A DNA stretch of 64,000 bases, taken from assembly GCF_964340395.1 (NCBI RefSeq), contig NC_135566.1:5556501-5620500 (forward strand). Reading direction: 5' to 3'. Positions 1-11,500 of this stretch are shown here, piece after piece. A program made the translations under genes and the position numbers. Source of the stretch: Glandiceps talaboti. Lineage: Eukaryota > Hemichordata > Enteropneusta > Spengelidae. Under the pieces are notes generated by a model, which was given only the letters and a program-made list of their open reading frames with translations, did not search any database and was not told where the DNA came from. Each line of letters begins with the position of its first letter. The stretch's first letter is position 1.

Positions 1-12
1 TTTGCGATAGGA

Positions 13-262
13 TTTGATGGTGAAGAGAAGTAAAGCAAACTATAAGATAACGGCATTTGATGATGAATAAGGGTACTGGAAATAAATTGAGAGATAACTT
101 TACACCACAATATATTTGATGATGAATAGTGATACTAGAAATAGTGAGATAACTTGACAAGAGTTGGCGATGAATAAAGGTACTAATAGTGAGATAACTC
201 AACAATATTTGATGATGAATAGAGGTACTGGAAATTACATGATAATTCAACAGTATTTGTAG
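13..262. repeat. Degenerate tandem repeat, ~45-58 bp units
   Basis: About five imperfect units built on 'gatgatgaatagnggtactggaaa' followed by a variant of 'gagataactnnacaatattt'. Unit length varies and the array decays on both sides. Lies left of the last recognised channel exon, so probably intronic or 3' of that gene. Confidence 0.75.
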
Positions 263-587
263 GCTGTGTGATCAATTGCCAAACTAAAAGATAAATGTTC
301 ATAGTTCATTTTACAAAAGAGAAAACAGACACTGAAATACAAACACTGTCACATAACTATTGATAGTTCCCTACTTTCAGGTACCTATTTGTTGATTTTG
401 ATATTGGAAATTTCAATTACAAGGACACATTTTTCCTTCATCTGTCATTGTCAGGATATTCTGTTCAAGGTCATTTATCATCAGTAACTGATACCTATAT
501 GTTTTATAGGCTGTCTAAACTAATAATAAAAATTGACAGATTGTGTTATCAATATGTAATTTAGAAAGAAATGTCCAATATATAATA

Positions 588-965
588 TGAAATTTTCACA
601 GCCAGGGATGTTTTTATTACTTAGACATACGGTTTTAATTTATGATGAAAATTTCAGCCAGGGCCATTTTTTAGAAATAGGATGGGTAATTTCCTGTGGA
701 TATGAAATTTACACAGCCAGGGATGTTTTTATTGCTTAGACATACAATTTCAAATTTTTATGAAATATGAACTTTTCCCAGCCAGGGATTTTTTTAATGT
801 AATAACACTTGGCACAATATGTTGGAAGTACAAAGTAATTTCTTATGAATATGAAAGTTTCACAACCAGGGATGTTTTTATTGCTACATACAATTTTTAA
901 TTTATTATGAAATGTGAAATTTTCTCAGCCAGGAATGCTTTTATTGCTTATGGACATATGATTGT
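588..965. repeat. Degenerate tandem repeat with a 'cagccagggatgttttta' core
   Basis: The core recurs six times (near 599, 657, 716, 779, 866 and 928), usually followed by 'ttgcttagacatac' and a 'tatgaaat' motif, with spacing of roughly 58-87 bp. No coding potential seen. Confidence 0.75.
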
Positions 966-3900
966 TAATTTCTCAGCAATAGAATCATTCTTCTTTTTAT
1001 CCTGCAACCATCATAAATCACATACTCATCTTCATATCCCCTGACAAGTTTAATGACAAGATACCTTCTGTGAGACCATGATATAATCAATTTCTCATTG
1101 CTTGCTTGTGGATTACAAATGAAAATTGGGTTCGTTTTCATCTTGTTTACCAAAGTATCCGATCACAGCAGTCTAACTATGCTACTGACAATCAGTTAGT
1201 GCTGGTTTCTAATCAGTGTTTCCGAGTGTTCTATGACGCAAATGTCTTTAATGTCACATTTTTCACAGCTGGGTTTCGTCATATCATAGGAGCATGATAG
1301 CAAGATAGCTGTTCTTAATGTGGTTGACATTTAGAAAGGTGGTTTAATGTTAGATCTAATATGTGTTAGAAGTATAGACGGATATGAAAACTATTTGTAA
1401 AGTTTTAGTTGGAGATTGAATTATTAAAGTACCATATTATGTCTTCCTTTTGAAATAATTTTTTTCAAAAACTTTTGTGGTAATTAAGCCTTCAGTTTTC
1501 TAAGATAGACATAAACTAGAATTATCATCACAACATGTTGATTCAACAATGATAAGCTATTGAATGGGTGTTGGTTTAAATATAGACGTAGTAGGGTGGC
1601 ATATAGCAGAGTTTTATTGACAGAGTTCCATGAACTTGCAGTGTACTGTTTTGGGACTTCCAGTGTTTACACTATCATGATCACAAGGTGATTAGAATCG
1701 TGCAACAGGAACCGTTATCACCCACTTTTGTAATCTACCACATTGAGGAATGATAGATTTATTTTAGCACCTATCTTAGTAAACCGAAAGCTCGATTACT
1801 AGAGTCGTATTTTGGTTCAAGACAACTCAAATTCGTCATCATTTACAACCAAAATAAATTGCTCCCTGAGGTGCATTCTATCTTTAATAAGAAAAGCTCC
1901 CCTTGTTTTTTATTTTCACCAAAGTTAGCAAGAGGTTTGAACAGTATATATTGTCTAACTCATCAGGCATAAATAAAACTGGTCTCTCATATTTTGAAGT
2001 CAAGACAAATTTTCTTGAGCATTTGAGTCATGCATGTTAACGAGCTGCTAGCCTAATGAACACGCAAAAGCACGATTAAAAAATAATATCTTGACATCGA
2101 TGAAATTTCTCATTACAAGACATTCACTCTTGACTCTACAAGTAAAATTTGTGTATACAGACAAAATTTCTCGTCCGTTTTTTGATAACATGCTGTTTCC
2201 ATGACAACCATCACAAACTTGTCTAAGGGTCAATTGTAAATTCAGATTACATCTTTGATGTTATGCCGATGTCTGCTTGTAATTCTAGATTGTAATGTGT
2301 GATGGGAATCTAAATTACTGGCGCAGGAAAAATGATTCCATTTTCGGTGATGATTTCCAACAGAGTTCTAGTTCATACAGCAATTTTATATAATGCTATA
2401 GTTATAAAATGGAATTATCCAGGTTTCTACCATCAAAATAGAATACTACAGCAAGAAAACTACCACGGGTATTTTTAGGTGATATAGGGATGGATTATAT
2501 TTTACCAAGAAGTTAAAACTTTTTAACAAGCAACAAACGATTTGCACCTGTACGGATTCAAGACGTCAGCAACAAGCTCCTGTCTTGTGAAATTGATAAT
2601 TACAGTTCATCTAGAAAAATTTACCGACTACATAGAAACATTTCATTATTAGTCATTCTAGACTGCTTCATTTACATTTAACATGAAAAATTCTACTGCA
2701 ATCAAATTATAGTTTGCAAATATCAATCTTACAAGATGCTCATCATGCATATTAATCTTGTCATCAGGTACTAATTCACGAATTGGATTTTTTGACAATG
2801 AATTGTAGTGCGCCCTCAACTACTGAGGTGGTAGATGTGTGCATAATTACATAAATTAACATATATTATAAATACTTGACACATTGTACCAATTAAGGCT
2901 GAACTGTCAAATGTGAATAAGAACAAATCACAAGAAAAAAATGTGACTTGACACACCTGCTGGAGTTTAATCTAAAATCAATAAATACGGCTCATCTCTG
3001 GGATAATTTTGAGTACAACTAATTATCACCATGGCAATGAATACCATCATGTCCTTTTAGTTTAATTGGCTTATCTGTGCTAACATCTGGGTTCCAATTA
3101 ATGAACTGACGACAATGAAAAGATGAAAGCAGTCGCTGTTCTTAATCTGATTTCTGTTTGATAAAAAGTGATTAAGAGTACAGGATCAACATCTGCTGAT
3201 ATTGAAATAGTTATACCGGATAGTGTGTCAGGAAGTAAGGAAAACTGTATGGATTAGACTCCTGGAAGTACAACATAGGGTAATCTCTCACAGGGTTTGA
3301 AGCAAATGCCTGTATATATATCTTGATGATTAAAACTCTGTTGCTATGACAACAATGATATTATCCACTGCTTCAGACATGATGTGAAGATGAGGACATG
3401 AAAAGAGTAAAAAGTAACGAGAAGTACACAATGTAGCACAGAATACATACAATGTCTCTTTTTGTTATGATGATCGAGGAAGTCACTAAAACCACCCCTA
3501 TGTGATACTAGCTTGCAATTCATATGGGCACAAGCTGAATTTATATATTTTGGGGCATCATTTTTGCTGCATATTTAAAACATTCTGATGATATTCTACT
3601 TACTGAAGCATACTTAACCATCACTCACTAATGACTGAACTCAAACCTGGTATCAAGATATAACATATAAATGATCTGATGACATAATTTATATACATAT
3701 AAAGAATGTCAAGGAAACCCCTGCTATGCAATCAACTGTTATAACAATGCCAGAAGACAACTGTAATGTCATAGAAGGTAAACATTGACATAAACATTGT
3801 ATTAAAATAGTTTCATCAAAGTTTTATGCATGTTCATTACTTACAAACTCACCTTGTGCCACTTTAATAGCTCGTGCAGCGGCCACATAGCGGCTCAATG

Positions 3901-4908
3901 ACTAGTACGCATTCGCGTCCTATATAAATTATGTGATTTTTTTGGTGGTTTTACCCAAGGATGCATTGCGGTGCAATGACTACCTATGCACGTTCTATAT
4001 ACTATGCGCATTCTCCACGTGGAGGGCGTTATCTACAATATCATCGTGAGGCAGCCTGTCACAAATGAAACTACCCTCTGTGAGATTATGGACTTTGCCT
4101 AGTTATGATATTACATAACTTAATACCTTTTTGGGAATTTGAACAGAATAACAAACATAATGTTACATAGATGACAGTGCACTGTTTGTAAAATTTAGTG
4201 ATGCCTGTATGCCATGTTCTTGAAGTATTCTACCAGCTGAGGGTTCACTGAAAATTTTGGTAAGTGGGTATAGAAATCTAGGCATGTTTTATCCTGATTT
4301 TCCTACTTTGTTTAGTTGGAGTTCCTAAACCATAGTGTAACACTGCTAAACATGTAGAAATAATCACTTTTCATGTTGACAACATGTCCTATTTATGAAT
4401 CTGTCTACGAAACACAATTACCTGTCTTCTTGGCTTGTTGCTCTAGGGCAAATTTATTTCATCTAGTTTGTACTGACATGGCTGTCATGTCATATTACAA
4501 ATTATCGTCTATAGAGAAGTGATATGGTTGTCATAGTAATGATGCTGTTGTCATGGATATTGTGATTGAAGTGACTTCTACAGAGCAGCTTTCTGGTATT
4601 GGATGTGACATTCATTTTATTAGCACGAATTCATATAACATTTTAGTTGACTCCTTGTTTCTTCCAGGTGATTGTACATCATTCATACATGAGAAACTTG
4701 TCTCCCCATCTCGTGTCTAACCTTTGACCTTGTTGTAAAGGTCAAAGTTGACTTTCTAGGTCTTTCTTTCAAAGCCTAGAGCCTTATATTACAACATATG
4801 CATCCTCACTGAATTAAGTTGTAATTGCACATTTCCATTCAAACTCACACATTTCCATTCAAACCCACATGTATGGTGTAACATATCCAAGAAAGTGCTA
4901 GTACTTAC
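966..4908. other. No gene recognised; expected location of missing channel exons
   Basis: I looked on the minus strand for the next conserved channel segments (the GWN-F-D continuation of domain II, the RPLQLLRLFKLK-type S4 and the NNW pore motif) and found none. A 62-codon minus-strand frame at 965-1153 resembles no family I know. Small inverted repeats occur, for example near 4720-4752. The segment is either part of one long intron or intergenic DNA. Confidence 0.5.
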
Positions 4909-7900
4909 ACATTCCAGCCAGAATTGAAGTATGTGGTTGGTCCCAGGGCAAGAATCTTGAGAATGGCTTCTACTGTGTAAACTATAATAGAAAATATACA
5001 ATTTAATATTCAGTTGAAAGTGTTCCTTTTTGTTCTTCCTGACAATAAAACTATTTAAAAAAAAAACCTATTAAAAAATAATGATGTGAAATGAATACTG
5101 ATAGCAGTTTGTGACATTTGATATCCAATATGTTGCCATAGAGATGAATAGATCAACAAAGTACAAGTTGGGTTTGTCAGAGTTCTTGGTAAGTCATACT
5201 GAACAGCGCCCTCTACCATATCCATACTTGAACTTTTGTTTATCATCATATGCCAGTTATACAAAAATCTTGAATTGAAAACAAGTGCATATTTTGAATG
5301 AAAATCATTTTAGGTGATGAATCATCACACGTTTTCCTTCTGAAACTCTGCAAAATATATTGACTGATTTCACAAGAGTTCCGTCTAATTAGGACATGCT
5401 TATCTATAAAATAGAACCAAAGTATTGAGAATAAAATTTAAAATATTCACAGGATTCATTTTCTTAAAAACAAAACTCTTATGTTGACAAATATAACGAT
5501 TGTTCTTGCATCTTTATATTTCTGGTGTTCTGTTCATCCTGTGGTACAGATAATAGAATTCTTCCAAGTTTATTTGTTTTAGCTGTAAGTACAGAGATAA
5601 AACATACAACTTACTGGCTACAAACATGATGGAATACCAGGTTACTTCAAACACTATTGGTTCGCCTCGGTTACTGTCATTGTCTACAACATGAAAGAAA
5701 ACATATCAAATTTTGAGATTTCAATTTCACTTTCTTACCCTATCCACAGACAGTTCCTTACCTTACTTCCTTACTAAAACACTGCTCTTGTTTCAGAAAC
5801 AACACTGTTTCACTAAGATATCACATACATGTACCTGGTGTCAACCAAAACCTTCTTTCTACATTGTATACTACATTAAGTTCACTATCAGTCAGATGTA
5901 CACAAGATATGGAGTATGTACCAGTGTGCCTGCTAAGCCAATTTGACGTGCCACTGACGCACACAATTTCTAGTACAAAATTTGGTGTTCCCCTACCTCT
6001 TACTATGTGGTGACTCACAAGAAATGCTAGTTTTTCTCATTTTGACTCACAAAAACAAAATTCGGCTATCATTAGAGGGCACACCGGTATGTACTCTATG
6101 ATTATTACATATGTACCAGAGATTACTTACAGTTACACCGGTGAGTATGCATACTAGTGGTCTTTGCACTACAGTATAACACATTGCACAACCGAACACA
6201 TTATTGCATACTTACATGCAAATGATATGCAAATGAAGGCATGATCTTTTGTTGAACACAAAAAGCGTGTGATCGCAATGTCATTTTTATTGAAATTTGC
6301 TGTTTCAAAGAAACATACACAGTAATTTCAGAATCCCATTCTGCATGAGTTCCAGTGTGGGTACTCAGGAGTATTTGTACTCATGCTTGCAGTGTTTTCT
6401 GCAGCACTTCCACTTGCTACGCTTATGAAAGTATGGCCACCGAGCACACTGCAAGCACTCATGCGTCATCAGGTACTGTCATATTACTGGCCCAGGGGGT
6501 TTTTTGACATGTTATATTACAAGTCTTTCAAACAATTAACTACTTACTTGAAAACTTGACAGTGTCCACCAGGAACCAGATACCATTTGCACCAATTGCA
6601 ACGTCTGTTATGAAATATCAATATAAATAAATAGAGTAGCAAGGTTGGCATATATTCAATATGTTATTTTTGATGACCCTTACTCTATCCCTGTTTGTAC
6701 TGACAATGTTCAGGAAAATAATATGAGATTAAAATGACAATAACATATTAACATGACAATTACATATTAACATGACAATTACATATTAACATTACATTAA
6801 CATAATAACATACATTAACATAACATTAACTTGACAACAACATATTAAAATGACAATAACGTGACATTAACATAATAAACATGACAACACCATATTAAAA
6901 TGACAACACCATATTAAAATGACAATAACATAACATGACATTAACATGGACAATCCAACAGCTCTATGACACAAATAGTGCACTGATTTCAAGAAGTAAC
7001 TGCCACTGTAGTAAATTTAACAACAATGACGACGACAACAAGAACGTCATTGTTGTCATCACCACCATCACCATCATCCTCCTCCTCATCATCATCCTCA
7101 TCATCCTCCTCATCATCATCATCATCATCATCACCACCACCATCAACACAATCATCACCACCACCATTTTCATAAAAGTATCACCAATAATTCAAACGGT
7201 ACTTACAAATGAAATATTCAAAGAGCTTAGATGTGACCATTTTGTGAGTACACTTGAGAAGAACATAAGGCACACGGGGTAATCTGTCAAACCAGTGAGC
7301 ATTATCCGTCTTCACCTTCCATTTCAATTCTGACATCTCATAAATCTTTGTGAACTCTTGTAATGACAAAAGTTCAGTTTCATGAGTATTTAAGGCTTTG
7401 AAAGTCAAGTACACATCTTTCTGTTTGTGCCTCGGTTTGTAATACTTCATGAGTCCTTCAAAGTGAGTAAACGGTATTTTTCCTGGATTCTAAAATTTCA
7501 AAATCAAAAAGACAAAAATGAACAGGACATCGTATATTCTTTCATAAGCATTACGGTTTTCCAGAGATGCTGAAAATGTGTTTCACACTCATGTGTTTAT
7601 TTTTGATACTGATAAACTATGAGTAAATGTAACACACTGTTACTACTGTAGTCATTAAGTCTGACATGAATGCAACAAGTTGAATATTTTCACATGTAAT
7701 GAGTACAGTTAGCACATCTGAAATTTTATTCTTATCTACTTTCAGATTGATCAACATGACACGATGTGTGTATGTGTTACGATAGGATTCTCATTTCATA
7801 GTATCATATTAAAGTACCTGTGTGAGTGTGACATACCCACTTTCAGCTATGTCTGATGGAACAGACTTTCAGTGTCATACTATTACTAAAGGTCAATTCT

Positions 7901-8487
7901 AAAGTAAAATTTTTCTACAGTGGAATAAATCTAACAAAATTGGGTATATGTGGTACATGAATAGGTACATGAAAAGGTACTGACAACATGAGCTAACTTT
8001 GATTAGAAATGTCTAATTTAGAAAAAGAAATAAAAGGCAGACATGAAGTCAAACAAATACTTTAATATCTACATTTTTGTCTTTTCTGTTGACATTTTTT
8101 TGTAATACTACCTGTAGCTTGATGTATCCCAAGAAAATCAACTTTGTGAAAATAAGTGCCAACAAGAACTAAAAACATTGTGGGATAGTATATTATAGAT
8201 TAGAGTGGATGTTAGCGTGATAAACTTACATTCATATATAAAAATCCTCTTTTTGAGAATTGATAAAAGTCACATATTTTACCTGTTTACTGCACAGAAG
8301 TTTAAATGCACATGTAGCACCTTTATATTTATGGAGTAGTAACTGTCTAAATTTCTCTTTTTCTATGCCTGTAAATGTCTCATATACAACAGCTAAAAGC
8401 TGAAATGAGATAGAATATGATAGAATATAGACATTACGTTACAAGGTGAATGAATAGTCCAGAGACTTGAATTGCAAAACTTGACAA

Positions 8488-8534
<47 letters not shown>

Positions 8535-11500
8535 CAAATACTGTTTATTTCAGTTGAAACAACATTAGAGTAAGATATGTCATGTTGTTCTGTCATTATC
8601 AGCCTAGCTCTGAAAGGGGGTTGACCGCTGTGTGAGGGCGCCCCATCATGGTGTACCTTACAAACTAAAACAATAATAATACCTTATCTGGGATGATTGG
8701 AATGATAGCCTTCATGTAAGGGTCTGGGTAACCAAGTCTAGTAATACCCAATCTGGGGTAATTGGAAGGATAGCCTTCCTGTAAGGGTTTGGGTAACCAA
8801 AACTAGATTATTTGTAGTTGCCAGTGGTAATACCTAATCTGGGGTGATTGGAAAAATAGCCTTCCTGCAAGGGTGTGGGTTACCAAGACAAGGTTATTTG
8901 TATTTGTAGTAATACTTAATCTGGGGTGATTGGAAGGATAGCTCTCCTTCAAGGGTTTGAGTAAACTAGATTATTTGTGGATTACAAAGAATATACCAAC
9001 TTTATGTACAGCAGTGATTTATTCATGCATGTTTTTCAAATTGAATAATACAATAATTGGTGGCAAGATGGCAGTTCGCAAGTTCTTTCTTGTACATTGT
9101 CACACCATACAATGTTTCTGGAAATATAGAAAGAATGAATGAGTTGAAAGTAAAACATGATACTAACCAGGTTCATGAGGAAATAAAGCTCGATTACAAG
9201 ATAGACAATGAAGAACAATGAAGCTGATCGGTGAGTATTATAGGCTGGCATCATCACATCTGGAAAACTAACAAACAAATTCACTGATTTATTACATCTT
9301 AGATTGTGGCTAACACTCATGAAAATATGGCTACAGGAAACATCATATCTTGGCAGTATTATGTGTGTTTGTGTGTATGTGTCTGCATAACAGAAAATCC
9401 CTGGGAGCAATTCCAAGCACAAAAATACTTTTTAAAAACAAACAAACAAACAAACATCATGTCATGTTTAAAGGGGAAACATCACTCCAGGAAATGAAGT
9501 CATTTTCATAAACTATGGTCCTGGAGAGTAATTTCATGATTTTTACATCACCTATAATTACTTGTGATTTCAGAAAAATATAAAGTTGATTTTGTGCCTT
9601 TATAGGGTATCTTTCCTGTGGGCTATTGCATCATGGGAGTCAGCAGAAATAATATATTCATGGTTTCACAATGAATATTCATGAGATGTTTTACACTGAC
9701 ATGTATAGGCACTTAGGACACGACAGAAGCTAAAAACTGCACTTTCATTTTGGAAAACAATGCTACTGACTGCTACAACAAAACATACACTGGATATTGT
9801 GATAGAAGCATCACATACAAAAGTCTGTGCATGGTGGTGTTGCTGGTTAAAAACACAAGAGTGTGACTTACTTGGCAGTGGTTAGTAGTATAAAGAGATG
9901 AACAAAGCAGTCTTCAAACCTCTCAAATAGGTAATTTTGTTGGTCAGGTATGAATAGATAAAATGCTGAAATTGGAAAAAAAAATAATAATATGGAATTG
10001 GAGAACAAATATGAATGAAAGAATGAATGAATGAATTTACTTCACAAGATGATAACGTTTGCAAACAATATATAAATATGTGCAAATAAAATATCTTTTC
10101 CAAAAAGAATATAAAGAAAATGAAGACTGAAATGTCTGGTGAGGACAATGGAAATAAGTAGAACTAGTCATATCCATGCAATTCCCTAAATTTCTAAATG
10201 AGATAAAGACACACAAACATAGAGAAAACAATCAGATTACATTTTCTCAGTTCATCTTGCACAAGTAAATTTTCATAAGTAAGAAGAATCTATCTGATAC
10301 AATTTTTTAAACTGGTAACAACAACTGGACACTTACCAAGAACAGCAAATATAAGCATGAAGAATAACAGAAGTACCAACATGTCTACAATCGGTGGTAG
10401 AGACTGTAAGATTTGCCTCATTACCCTGTTGATAAAATAAACATAAACACAAGAACTTCATGAATACTAAAATTTTAACCAATACACACAACATACTTTT
10501 CATATCCTGAGAGCTCTAGACTGCAAACTATCGTGTTCACTCATGATAGAGGGCACTGTTGATAAGCTGAGAGCTACAGTCAGTCTTGTTCACTCATGAT
10601 AGAGGGTGTTTTGATAAGCTGAGAGCTTTAGACTGCAAACTGTCAAGTCTTGTTCACTCATGATAGAGGGCACTGTTGATAAGCTGAGAGCTTTAGACTG
10701 CAAACAGTCAGTCTTGTTCACTCATGAACAAGAACTTAGTCATTATAAAAATGTGTTGAAATTCATTGTGACAGCAATACATTAAATTTAAGATAGATTA
10801 AAATTTAATTCGAGCTTTCATGAATTTCATTACTATAAATGTACTTATTTTGGCACACAAAATTATTAGCAGAAGACAATTTTACATTTAAACACATTTG
10901 GGTCCAGGAGTAATAAACAAATTTTGACAATGGTATTCTTATATCCACATCACTACATTGTGTGGTTAAATGTATTGATTTGAAATAAAGCCACCATACT
11001 TTACTTTATTACCTATGGTTACTCAGAATTTATCAATGAAAGTAATTCCATTGTTTCAGCTATTATATATTATAAAAACATGCATGAGCCAATTAGAACA
11101 AAAAATATGGAATATATACTCTGGTCGTTCTATGTCATGGCAACACACGTCTATGTCAGGACAACACATCTCTATGTCACTGTTTCTGATGACTGGTTCT
11201 GCTGTATTCAAAATAGAGTCAAAATTAAAATCCAAAATTACCATTACTTTCCCTAATTTTTCTTTGATTTTACTGGCACTGGTATAATTATGTTATTCTC
11301 TGACATTTGTCTTCATCCAGCCAGAAAATACTCATAACCCAAGGGTTGTCACTACTCGTCTAGTAACTCATAGTGACAAAGACCCCTCAGGTCACTTGTA
11401 TTTTCCTGGGCTGAACGAAGAAAAATATTGAGAATAATATCTACTACAAATTTAGAATCAAAATATAGACACTGACATTACCTCATAGAATTAGATTCTA

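Noticed and set aside
965-1153. 62-codon minus-strand frame with plausible codon use
   Set aside because: No domain recognised and no splice chain; does not match the missing channel segments.
3340-3353. Perfect match to the degenerate RFX X-box consensus
   Set aside because: No gene start nearby; a degenerate 14-mer is expected by chance.
3853-3888. Possible 12-codon minus-strand first exon (MWPLHELLKWHK) ending at a GTGAGT donor
   Set aside because: Too short, no downstream exon found, no family match.
6935-7282. Long plus-strand frame rich in Ile/Thr
   Set aside because: Runs through the ATC/ACC simple repeat and is antisense to the channel gene.
8678-10735. Regularly spaced repeats that could suggest a CRISPR array
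   Set aside because: Units are contiguous tandem repeats without unique spacers, in introns of an animal gene.
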